A stretch of 30,302 nt of DNA, from the NCBI GenBank assembly GCA_900770025.1, contig CAAGIW010000050.1:1-30302 (forward strand), read 5' to 3'. The notes beneath the pieces were generated by a model, which ran no database searches, had not been told where the DNA came from, and saw nothing but the letters and a program-made list of their open reading frames with translations. The stretch's first letter is position 1. Each line of letters begins with the position of its first letter. This document shows, piece after piece, positions 17,455 through 24,801 of the stretch. Source of the stretch: an uncultured Prevotella sp. (GTDB taxonomy: Bacteria > Bacteroidota > Bacteroidia > Bacteroidales > Bacteroidaceae). The position numbers were made by a program, and so were the translations under genes.

Positions 17455-18632
17455 AGATGAGAAAGATGCTCTTTTTCTTGATGATGGCAACCGCCTGCTG
17501 CGCACAGGCACAGAATGAGGTGGAACGTGCGCTGCAAAGTGTGGAACAAAACAACACCACGCTCATTGCACTGCGCCATGAGACCGAGGCAGCCAAGGTG
17601 GGTAATCATACCAACCTGAACCTTCCCAATCCGGAAGTGGAGTTTGGTTATCTGTGGGGAAGTCCGTCCTCCATCGGCCACCGCAAGGATGTCAGCGCCA
17701 TGCAGTCGTTCGATTTCGCCACCGTGACTGGGGCCAAGCGCCGTTTGGCAAGGCAACAGGATGCCTTGGCGGAGTGGCAGTACAAGGAAAACAGGATGCA
17801 ACTGCTACTCGAAGCGCACAATCTATGCCTCGATGCGATTTACTATAACGCCATGTATAAGGAACTGGCACTGAGAAAAAGAAATGCCGAAGAGATTGCG
17901 GCCGCACAGCAGAAGAGATTGGAACGGGGAGACGTGAACCGCATAGAATACAATCAGGTGAAACTCGATTTGGCTTCTGTTTCCGCAGAGATGATGCGCT
18001 GCGAGGCAGAACGCGCAGCGGTGATGGCGGAACTGCAGCGACTGAATGGCGGAGAACCGCTTATGATAGGTGCCACCGACTATCCTGTAGTGGCAATTGC
18101 CGATGATTTCGAGGCTTGGTATGCCGAGGCAGAACAGAAAAGTCCTGCCTTAGCGTATGTGAAACAAGAGATGGCTGTGGCTGACAAGGAACTGGCCGTG
18201 CGCCGTGCCGACGGACTGCCCACGGTGTCACTGGGTTTTATGGGAGAATATGTGAGCGGAGAAAACTACCAGGGTGTCAAGGTGGGCATGTCGATACCCC
18301 TGTGGGCCAACAAGAACCGCGTGCGCCAGGCCAAGGCCCAAGTGGAAGCTGCCAAGGCAAGACAGACAGACGCAAGGCAACAGTTCTACAGTAGATTGCA
18401 CAACCTGTTTGTTCAACAGAACGGACTGCATCAGGTGGTGAAATCATACGAAGAGGCCCTGCGTGCCACCGACAACACGGCATTGCTCAAAAAGGCATTA
18501 GATGCTGGCAGCATCTCAACGATGGACTATCTGTTGGGGGCTCGCATGTATTATGATGCGGTGAACCAGAAGATGGATGCCTGCCGTGCATGGCAAAAAA
18601 CAGTGGCAGAGATGCAGGCGGTACTCCTGTAA
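17451..18632 (+). CDS. TolC-family outer membrane channel of the metal efflux system
   Basis: 393 residues with a signal peptide (MKMRKMLFFLMMATACCAQAQ). It shows the two-fold OEP helical pattern: the first half with ALRHETEAAKVGNHTNLNLPNPEVEFGYLWG and a long helix to about 195, the second with SPALAYVKQEMAVADKELAVRRADGLPTVSLGFMGEY. Length is at the short end for TolC relatives, as is usual for CzcC-like proteins. It starts within the stop codon of the pump gene (ATGA overlap). It would complete the periplasm-spanning exporter. The stop codon lies in the loop edge of an 11-bp inverted repeat. Confidence 0.92.
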   Translation: MKMRKMLFFLMMATACCAQAQNEVERALQSVEQNNTTLIALRHETEAAKVGNHTNLNLPNPEVEFGYLWGSPSSIGHRKDVSAMQSFDFATVTGAKRRLARQQDALAEWQYKENRMQLLLEAHNLCLDAIYYNAMYKELALRKRNAEEIAAAQQKRLERGDVNRIEYNQVKLDLASVSAEMMRCEAERAAVMAELQRLNGGEPLMIGATDYPVVAIADDFEAWYAEAEQKSPALAYVKQEMAVADKELAVRRADGLPTVSLGFMGEYVSGENYQGVKVGMSIPLWANKNRVRQAKAQVEAAKARQTDARQQFYSRLHNLFVQQNGLHQVVKSYEEALRATDNTALLKKALDAGSISTMDYLLGARMYYDAVNQKMDACRAWQKTVAEMQAVLL

Positions 18633-18653
18633 TCTCTGCCACCGATGTGGTGG
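18603..18653. terminator. Inverted repeats at the convergent end of the metal operon
   Basis: GTGGCAGAGAT (18603-18613) and ATCTCTGCCAC (18632-18642) make an 11-bp stem whose 18-nt loop includes most of the stop codon. A competing hairpin CCACC-GATGT-GGTGG lies at 18639-18653. Neither has a strong T-tract. Together they probably end transcription between the TolC-like gene and the convergent receiver gene. Confidence 0.4.
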
Positions 18654-18695
18654 ATTTCTCTGACACTGCCGTGACAAACCCGCCACGGATGAAGG

Positions 18696-19046
18696 TCAGA
18701 TATACTTTGCAATCATCTGCAGGCAAGTGGCACTGCTCACAGGTTTGGGCAAGAAGTCGTCGCATCCTGCATTGAGAGCCATCTCGCGGTCGCTGTCAAA
18801 GGCATTGGCAGTGAGGGCGATGATGGGCAGTTTGGGCTGCTCTGCCTTTATCTCTCGGGTGGCTTCCAGTCCGTCCTTGATGGGCATCCTGATATCCATC
18901 AGTATCAGATCTATACCACCTTGTTTTGCCATTTCAACAGCTTCGGCACCATTGCTTGCCCTCACAAAGTTGTAATCTTTCTTCAGGATATAAGTCATCA
19001 ACATGTAATTGCTGTCATTGTCTTCTGCTACCAAAATTGTCTTCAT
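18696..19046 (-). CDS. Stand-alone response regulator receiver domain (CheY-like)
   Basis: 116 residues consisting only of a receiver domain. All active-site residues are present: acidic pair E8/D9, phospho-acceptor D51 (LILMDIRMPIKDG), T79 (IIALTANAF) and K101 (FLPKPVS). There is no output domain, so it acts by protein-protein contact, as a phosphate shuttle or sink, or on a further kinase. Its sequence most resembles the receivers found at the C-terminus of hybrid kinases. It lies convergent to the metal efflux operon that begins with a receiver-less kinase (11120-13060), so the two may be a split hybrid kinase. It also lies 65 bp downstream of the MFS transporter on the same strand and could be co-transcribed with it. 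Confidence 0.92.
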   Translation of the reverse strand: MKTILVAEDNDSNYMLMTYILKKDYNFVRASNGAEAVEMAKQGGIDLILMDIRMPIKDGLEATREIKAEQPKLPIIALTANAFDSDREMALNAGCDDFLPKPVSSATCLQMIAKYI

Positions 19047-19111
19047 ACCAAATTATTTGTTTTATAAGTTGTTTTTATTGCTTCTATCAATGGCTGTTCG
19101 TGTGTCAATGG

Positions 19112-20575
19112 CTATTCTTTCTTCCATAGACGGCTCATGTCTTCGAGCGTCTTTCCCTTGGTCTCGGGCACAAGTTTCCACACAAAGAGGGCTGCCAACA
19201 CACAGATGACGCCGTAAAGGCCATAGGTGAACCAATAGCCCATGCTGTTGGACAGGGGTACGAACGAGGTGGACACAATCCAGTTGAAAATCCATTGGAA
19301 GGCCACGGCTATGGCTACGGCTGCACCGCGTATGGTATTGGGGAACACCTCGGCAATAAGCACCCAGCAGATGGGGCCCCATGAAAACATGAACGAGGCT
19401 GAATAAATCATGATGGACACCATGCACAGCAACTGCAGGTGGGGGTTGTTGAAGGTGATGGCCACGCCAATGGCACCTATAGCCATGCCCAAAGAACCCA
19501 CGATGAGCAGAGGCTTGCGCCCCAACTTCTCTACAGTGAAGATGGCCACGCAGGTGAATCCAAGGTTCACGATGCCGTTGAACACGGTGAGCATCATAGG
19601 ATTGTCGAAGCCCATGGCCTCATAGATGCGCGGTGCATAGTAGAGCACGGCATTGATGCCCACCGCCTGCTGGAACACAGAGAGCATCACACCCACGAAG
19701 ATGCACAGGAATCCGTAGGTCATCAGGCGCTCTTTCTTCTCCGTCACGGTGTTCTTGATGTCGTTAAGTATCTCTTTTGCCTTGTCGGCACCGTTGATGC
19801 GTGCCAGTATTCGCTCTGCCTTGTCGTCCTGTCCCACCATGGCGAGATAGCGCGGCGTCTCAGGTACAAAGCATATCAGTATGGCAAACAGTCCGGCGGG
19901 AATCATCTCTGATCCGAACATGTATCTCCATCCACTCTCAATAGCCCAGGAGGCTTCGACACCATTCAGTATCTCGTTCATTCCATTGCCTATGCTGGCG
20001 ATGGCAGGAGCCACATGGTCGCCCAGGATAAAGAAGTTGACAAAATACACCACCAACTGTCCGAAGATGATGGCAAACTGATTCCACGATACCAACATGC
20101 CACGAATATTGCTGGGCGCAATCTCTCCGATATACATAGGGCATACGGCAGAAGCGAGTCCCACGCCGATACCGCCAATCACACGGTAGATATTGAACAC
20201 GATGAGTAAGGTAAGATCGGGCTTACCTTCGGGCAGGATCATCGTTTCGGGACACATAGAGCCCCACGCCGACAGGAAAAACATGATGCCGGCAAAGATA
20301 AGAGAGCGCTTACGCCCCAGATTAGATGCCAGCACTCCCGACATTCCGGAACCAATGATGCAGCCTATCAAGGCACTGGAACTGGTGAATCCATGCCAGA
20401 AGTCTGTGTAGATGAAGTCCTCGGCACCCATGAAGAATGCCTGTAATCCCTTTTCGGCACCCGATATCACGGCGGTGTCGTATCCAAACAAAAGTCCTCC
20501 AAGTACCGCTACAAGTACGATGGAAACGAGGTATGCTTTGCTCCCTCCTGAATGTTGTGTGCTCATTTCTTGCAT
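19112..20575 (-). CDS. MFS sugar/proton symporter, XylE/AraE-like (probable arabinose or xylose importer)
   Basis: 487 residues (ATG at 20575; ATG at 20566 also possible) with about 12 membrane segments. Sugar porter signatures are present: GGLLFGYDTAVISGAEKG in TM1, GSGMSGVLASNLGRKRSL in loop 2-3, VPETPRYL after TM6, QQAVGINAVLYYAPRIYE in TM7, and VPETKGKTLED at the end. It imports a monosaccharide with protons. It is divergent from the GH51 arabinofuranosidase at 20753, so L-arabinose is the most likely substrate; xylose is the main alternative. A -7 promoter match lies 45 bp upstream. Confidence 0.92.
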   Translation of the reverse strand: MQEMSTQHSGGSKAYLVSIVLVAVLGGLLFGYDTAVISGAEKGLQAFFMGAEDFIYTDFWHGFTSSSALIGCIIGSGMSGVLASNLGRKRSLIFAGIMFFLSAWGSMCPETMILPEGKPDLTLLIVFNIYRVIGGIGVGLASAVCPMYIGEIAPSNIRGMLVSWNQFAIIFGQLVVYFVNFFILGDHVAPAIASIGNGMNEILNGVEASWAIESGWRYMFGSEMIPAGLFAILICFVPETPRYLAMVGQDDKAERILARINGADKAKEILNDIKNTVTEKKERLMTYGFLCIFVGVMLSVFQQAVGINAVLYYAPRIYEAMGFDNPMMLTVFNGIVNLGFTCVAIFTVEKLGRKPLLIVGSLGMAIGAIGVAITFNNPHLQLLCMVSIMIYSASFMFSWGPICWVLIAEVFPNTIRGAAVAIAVAFQWIFNWIVSTSFVPLSNSMGYWFTYGLYGVICVLAALFVWKLVPETKGKTLEDMSRLWKKE

Positions 20576-20619
20576 TATTTCTTTAAGGTTATTAGTTTCA
20601 GTTGTTCTTCTTATTCAGA

Positions 20620-20627
20620 CAAAAGTA
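20620..20627 (-). promoter_or_regulatory. -7 element for the sugar symporter gene
   Basis: TACTTTTG read leftward (20627-20620) matches TAnnTTTG. A -33 TTTG is not seen at the right distance. The 177-bp divergent region (20576-20752) also holds a weaker rightward match, TAACCTTG at 20702-20709, for the arabinofuranosidase. Confidence 0.4.
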
Positions 20628-20752
20628 CAATAATTAACTGAAAAACTTTGCTATATACTTACTTTTTAACTAATTTTGTCCGAGAAACCTCAACATATTA
20701 TTAACCTTGGCGCATTTTTTTCATGTGAATGTGCCGTAAATCGAATTTCAAC

Positions 20753-22741
20753 ATGCTGAAACGTCAATTATTCATTGCGCTCTTTGCCTCTATGACTTCA
20801 GTGTTCTTGTCTGCCCAGACAGTGGTGATGGATGTGAACACGAAAAAGGCTGGAGCACCCATTCAGAACACTATGTATGGTCTCTTCTTTGAAGACATCA
20901 ACTACGCTGCCGACGGAGGCTTGTACGGAGAACTTGTAAAGAACCGCTCTTTCGAGTTTCCCCAGCATTTCATGGGGTGGCAGACATTCGGAAAGGTGGC
21001 ACTGTTAGACGACGGTCCCTTTGAACGCTGTCCACATTATGTACGCCTGAGCCACCCGGGGCACACCGACCGGCGCACCGGATTGGTCAACGAGGGTTTC
21101 TTCGGTATCGGCGTACAGAAGGATGAGACCTATCGCTTTACCGTGTGGGCACGCTCTCCCAAGGGCACGGCCCAGATTATCGTGCAACTGATAGACCCCT
21201 CTACTATGGGTGAACGTCAGGAGTTTGTGGGTGCACAAATCAAGGTGATGCACGACAAATGGGCACGCTATGAGGTGCTGCTCAAATCGCCTGTCACCAT
21301 GAACAAGGCCGCCCTGCGCATCTATCTCAGTGGTCGTAACGCCATCGATCTGGAACATGTCAGCCTGTTTCCCGTCAATACGTTCAAGAATAGGGAGAAT
21401 GGTATGCGCCGCGACCTGGCACAGGCTCTGGCCGATCAGCACCCCGGTGTGCTGCGCTTCCCCGGCGGTTGCATCGTGGAGGGCGTAGATTTAGCCACCC
21501 GTTACCAGTGGAAGAACACCATAGGCCCAGTAGAGAACCGTCCGCTCAACGAGAACCGCTGGGAATACACCTTCCCCCACCGCTTCTATCCCGATTATTT
21601 CCAAAGCTATGGCTTGGGATTCTTTGAGTTCTTCCAGTTGTCTGAAGACATCGGCGCTGAGCCTCTTCCCGTGCTCAATGTGGGCATGGCGTGCCAGTTT
21701 CAGAACCGCAACAACCCCAAGGCCCACGTACCCGTGGATGAACTGAAGCCCTATATCGACGATTGTCTCGACCTCATCGAGTTTGCTAATGGCGATACCA
21801 CCACCGTATGGGGCAAGAAGCGTGCCGAAATGGGCCATCCTGCACCCTTCAACATGAAATATCTTGGTGTGGGAAACGAGCAATGGGACACATTATATTA
21901 TGAACGCTTAGAACCGTTTGTCAAAGCCATCAGGGCAAAATACCCCAACATCAAGCTGATTGGCACCAGCGGTCCCGACTCGGAAGGCAAAATGTTTGAA
22001 CTGGGATGGAAGGCCATGAAGCAGCAGAAGGTGGATTTGGTGGACGAACATTTCTATCGTCCCGAGTCTTGGTTCCTGAGCCACGGTCTGCGCTACGAGA
22101 GCTATGACCGCAAGGGGCCCAAGGTGTTTGCCGGCGAATATGCCTGCCATGGCAAGGGAAAGAAGTGGAACCACTATGAAACCTCCCTATATGAAGCAGC
22201 CTTTATGACCGACTTGGAGCGCAACGCCGATGTGGTGCACATGACAGCCTATGCCCCGTTGCTGGCTCATGTGGAAGGATGGCAGTGGCGCCCCGACTTG
22301 ATTTGGTTCGACAATACCCGTATGTTCAAGACTGTGAGCTATTATGTGCAACAGATGTATTCCACCCACAAGGGCACACACGTGCTGCCGTTGACAATGG
22401 GTGGCAAACCAGTGGCCGGTCAAGAGGGGCAGAACGGACTCTTCGCCAGCGCAGTGACAGACAAGAATACAGGCGAAGTGATTGTAAAGGTCATCAACAC
22501 TTCCAAGCAGGAACAACCCATCCAACTCAATCTGCAGGGACTGAAGGGCGTGCCGCAGGCATCTACCCTCACCCTTTCTCACACTGGCATGGATGAAGAA
22601 AACACCTTAGACCAACCCGAGAAGATTGTCCCTGTCAAGGGGACTGCCTCCTGCGAGGCGGGCAAGAAAGGTGCCGTGCTTACCGACAGGCTTCCTGCCA
22701 TGTCGTTCAGAATCTATGTGATAGGTCACTCACGTCAGTGA
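20753..22741 (+). CDS. Secreted alpha-L-arabinofuranosidase, GH51
   Basis: 662 residues from ATG 20753; an in-frame ATG at 20729 would add eight residues ahead of the signal peptide (MLKRQLFIALFASMTSVFLSAQ) and is less likely. Layout: N-terminal strand region with NTMYGLFFEDINYAADGGLY, a CBM4/9-like jelly roll (about 95-210), a TIM barrel, and a C-terminal beta domain. The catalytic acid/base is in GVGNEQW (E376) and the nucleophile in FAGEYACH (E462). It releases terminal L-arabinose from arabinan or arabinoxylan oligosaccharides, in the periplasm or outside. Divergent from a sugar symporter, with which it makes a small arabinose utilisation pair. Its stop overlaps the convergent next gene by 7 bp. 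Confidence 0.94.
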   Translation: MLKRQLFIALFASMTSVFLSAQTVVMDVNTKKAGAPIQNTMYGLFFEDINYAADGGLYGELVKNRSFEFPQHFMGWQTFGKVALLDDGPFERCPHYVRLSHPGHTDRRTGLVNEGFFGIGVQKDETYRFTVWARSPKGTAQIIVQLIDPSTMGERQEFVGAQIKVMHDKWARYEVLLKSPVTMNKAALRIYLSGRNAIDLEHVSLFPVNTFKNRENGMRRDLAQALADQHPGVLRFPGGCIVEGVDLATRYQWKNTIGPVENRPLNENRWEYTFPHRFYPDYFQSYGLGFFEFFQLSEDIGAEPLPVLNVGMACQFQNRNNPKAHVPVDELKPYIDDCLDLIEFANGDTTTVWGKKRAEMGHPAPFNMKYLGVGNEQWDTLYYERLEPFVKAIRAKYPNIKLIGTSGPDSEGKMFELGWKAMKQQKVDLVDEHFYRPESWFLSHGLRYESYDRKGPKVFAGEYACHGKGKKWNHYETSLYEAAFMTDLERNADVVHMTAYAPLLAHVEGWQWRPDLIWFDNTRMFKTVSYYVQQMYSTHKGTHVLPLTMGGKPVAGQEGQNGLFASAVTDKNTGEVIVKVINTSKQEQPIQLNLQGLKGVPQASTLTLSHTGMDEENTLDQPEKIVPVKGTASCEAGKKGAVLTDRLPAMSFRIYVIGHSRQ

Positions 22742-22747
22742 CCTATC
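22720..22747. terminator. 11-bp hairpin formed by two overlapping convergent gene ends
   Basis: GATAGGTCACT (22720-22730) pairs perfectly with AGTGACCTATC (22737-22747) around a 6-nt loop. Both stop codons lie in it (TGA at 22739-22741 on plus, TGA at 22737-22735 on minus). T-tracts are absent on both sides, so this is a likely but unproven bidirectional stop. Confidence 0.6.
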
Positions 22748-23310
22748 TCATAGGGATTGTAATCATCGTCATAATCCAACGGATCGCTCAGCGGCGCATT
22801 TTCTCCCTCGGCAGGCGTTCCCAATATACGACCACCATTGTCGAACTGCATAGGTTCGATGTTAAGCAGGAAATCGTTGCTACCCACGGTGGGTATCACC
22901 AGACCGAACACGCCGAATGCAGCCCTTACGCCCTGCGGACGCGCTGAATTATGTATATACAATGTGGAATAGAACAGGTGGTTATACACCTCCATGGTGT
23001 TCAGTTTGGAAAACGTAACCACCTGTTCTATATTGTTAGAGGTGGAGTCTAACCGGGTAACCATCGACGACATATTTCTGGCAAAGTCATCGGCGCGGTC
23101 TTGTTCTCCCACCAAATCTCCCAGGATACACAGCACTACGGCATCGAATGTGCCCCTTTTCATTCGCTCCTCTGAGGGTACGGTGAACATAGCAATCAGC
23201 AACAGCAAAACCACCACACCTCCAAATTTGAAGAATCTGAACAAACAGCTTCTTCCCAATTCCCTGCTATACGAATCTTTCGTGTACGTTCCTCTGTCAG
23301 CCTGTCTCAT
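22735..23310 (-). CDS. Conserved-looking single-pass membrane protein of unknown function
   Basis: 191 residues. A basic N-terminus (RQADRGTYTKDSYSREL) is followed by one membrane segment (about 28-45, FKFGGVVVLLLLIAMF), then an exported or periplasmic domain of about 145 residues ending in an acidic tail (PLDYDDDYNPYEIGH). The pattern GTFDAVVLCILGDLV...VVTFSKLNTMEVYNHLFYSTLYIHN suggests a small globular domain I cannot name. It is the last gene of the leftward cluster, 37 bp after folE, and overlaps the convergent GH51 gene by 7 bp. Function unknown. Confidence 0.8.
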   Translation of the reverse strand: MRQADRGTYTKDSYSRELGRSCLFRFFKFGGVVVLLLLIAMFTVPSEERMKRGTFDAVVLCILGDLVGEQDRADDFARNMSSMVTRLDSTSNNIEQVVTFSKLNTMEVYNHLFYSTLYIHNSARPQGVRAAFGVFGLVIPTVGSNDFLLNIEPMQFDNGGRILGTPAEGENAPLSDPLDYDDDYNPYEIGH

Positions 23311-23347
23311 TTCGGTTGTGTATTATTAGGTTATTTCACTTGTGTTC

Positions 23348-23956
23348 TTATCGGTTGTTGTGTATCAGGTTCATAAACTCCTGTCGGGTCTTTGCCTGAT
23401 TGAATGCTCCACTGAAATCACTGGTAGTGGTAATGGAGTTCTGTTTCTCCACTCCGCGCATCTGCATGCACATGTGTTTGGCCTCCACCACCACCATCAC
23501 GCCCAGCGGATGCAGTGTCTTTTCTATACATTCCTTGATTTGCAGCGTCATTCTCTCCTGCACCTGCAGGCGGTGCGAGTAGATATCCACCACACGGGCT
23601 ATCTTGCTCAGTCCGGTAATGTAGCCGTTGGGAATGTATGCCACATGCACCTTGCCATAGAAAGGCAGCATATGATGTTCGCAGAGTGAGAAGAAATCGA
23701 TATCCTTCACTATGACCATCTGACTGTATTCCTCCTTGAACAGTGCGTCTGTAAGCACCTTGTGGGCATCCATTCCGTAGCCCCGTGTCAGCACTTTCAT
23801 GGCCTTTGCCACTCTCATGGGGGTCTTCAGTAGGCCCTCTCTGCTGCTATCCTCGCCCAGCAATCCCAGAATGGCCTTGTAGTGTGCCGACAATTCGTTC
23901 AGTTCTTGTTGTTCTTTGGTTATTTGTTGTTCGGTCTTTTCCGTTTCAAAATCCAT
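23348..23956 (-). CDS. folE: GTP cyclohydrolase I
   Basis: 202 residues, usual length. It converts GTP to 7,8-dihydroneopterin triphosphate, the entry to folate (and queuosine-type) synthesis, in the cytoplasm. The zinc ligands are present: C92 and H95 in LCEHHMLPF, C163 in KHMCMQMRG. Other family patterns are REGLLKTPMRVAKAM, SKIARVVDIYSHRLQVQERMT and the C-terminal SITTTSDFSGAF. It lies between the SPOR protein gene and the unknown membrane protein, all leftward. Confidence 0.96.
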   Translation of the reverse strand: MDFETEKTEQQITKEQQELNELSAHYKAILGLLGEDSSREGLLKTPMRVAKAMKVLTRGYGMDAHKVLTDALFKEEYSQMVIVKDIDFFSLCEHHMLPFYGKVHVAYIPNGYITGLSKIARVVDIYSHRLQVQERMTLQIKECIEKTLHPLGVMVVVEAKHMCMQMRGVEKQNSITTTSDFSGAFNQAKTRQEFMNLIHNNR

Positions 23957-24028
23957 GATGTTTCAAGTCGTTGCGGTGTACTTTGCCCTATACACCTATA
24001 ATATATATGTGGGTGTGCCACTTCTGCT

Positions 24029-24043
24029 GCGCATAATATGCGC
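24029..24043. repeat. Small palindromic hairpin directly after the SPOR gene
   Basis: GCGCAT-AAT-ATGCGC, a 6-bp perfect stem, abuts the stop codon at 24044. Without a T-tract it is more likely an mRNA end-protecting or processing element than a full terminator. Confidence 0.4.
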
Positions 24044-24772
24044 TCAGTATGCCACACTGATTTTTCCCTTCACTATCGAAGCCTGGTTGTAACCCGCCTC
24101 TTTCACTGCGTTGAGGATGGCATGTGCCTCCTCGTAGGTGCGGTAGTTGCCTATGCGGCAAATCCATCTGGGCGAATAGAAATGCACATAGACAGGTTCT
24201 GTGGGAAACAGTGACTTTATCGCATTGCCTATCTGTTCTGCCTTCTGGCGGTCCTTGCGGGTATTGCCTCCGGCATATATCTGCACCCTATATCCGTTCA
24301 CCTTGTAGGCATTTCTCACCACCTTCTTGCGGGTGTCGGTTCCCTGGGCATCATCTGCCGTTGATGTGGTGTCTGCCGCTGCCAGTTGTTTCCTGCCCGC
24401 CGTTGTTTCTTGTTTCTTTGTCGTGGCTGCCGTTTCCGGTTTCTTGGTTGTTGTTTCCTGCTTCTTCACAGTCGTCTCCGTCTTCCTTGCCACGGGTTCT
24501 GATGTTTTTTTCACTGCAGTCGTACTACCCGATGCAGTGTTTCCCGGCCGTTCTATCACCACCGGACGGGGTTGAATGGCAGGTGCTTCTTCCTTTACCT
24601 GGTTAGAGCCCACATGACTTCCGTTCACCAAGCGGGTTATCTCGTCGCTCTGGTGAATCTCAATCTTACCCTGCCACTTGTTGCTTTTCTGCAGACGCTC
24701 GGTAAAACTCTGTGCATCGGCACGGATGCCGATGCATAAGAGTAGTGTGAGCATTGCAATCAAATGCTTCAT
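24044..24772 (-). CDS. Secreted SPOR-domain protein
   Basis: 242 residues from ATG 24772 (MKHLIAMLTLLLCIGIRADAQ, a signal peptide). The middle (about 85-150) is low-complexity, rich in Lys, Thr, Glu and Ala (for example KKQETTTKKPETAATTKKQE), a flexible linker. The C-terminal 80 residues form a SPOR domain (YKVNGYRVQIYAGGN...), which binds glycan strands stripped of stem peptides, often at division sites. The frame continues upstream to 24919, but that part lies inside tpiA and lacks a signal peptide, so the start at 24772 is preferred. It follows the tpiA stop by 29 bp. Confidence 0.9.
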   Translation of the reverse strand: MKHLIAMLTLLLCIGIRADAQSFTERLQKSNKWQGKIEIHQSDEITRLVNGSHVGSNQVKEEAPAIQPRPVVIERPGNTASGSTTAVKKTSEPVARKTETTVKKQETTTKKPETAATTKKQETTAGRKQLAAADTTSTADDAQGTDTRKKVVRNAYKVNGYRVQIYAGGNTRKDRQKAEQIGNAIKSLFPTEPVYVHFYSPRWICRIGNYRTYEEAHAILNAVKEAGYNQASIVKGKISVAY

Positions 24773-24801
24773 GCGTTCTGTATTTGTTTTATACCCACTG
24801 A

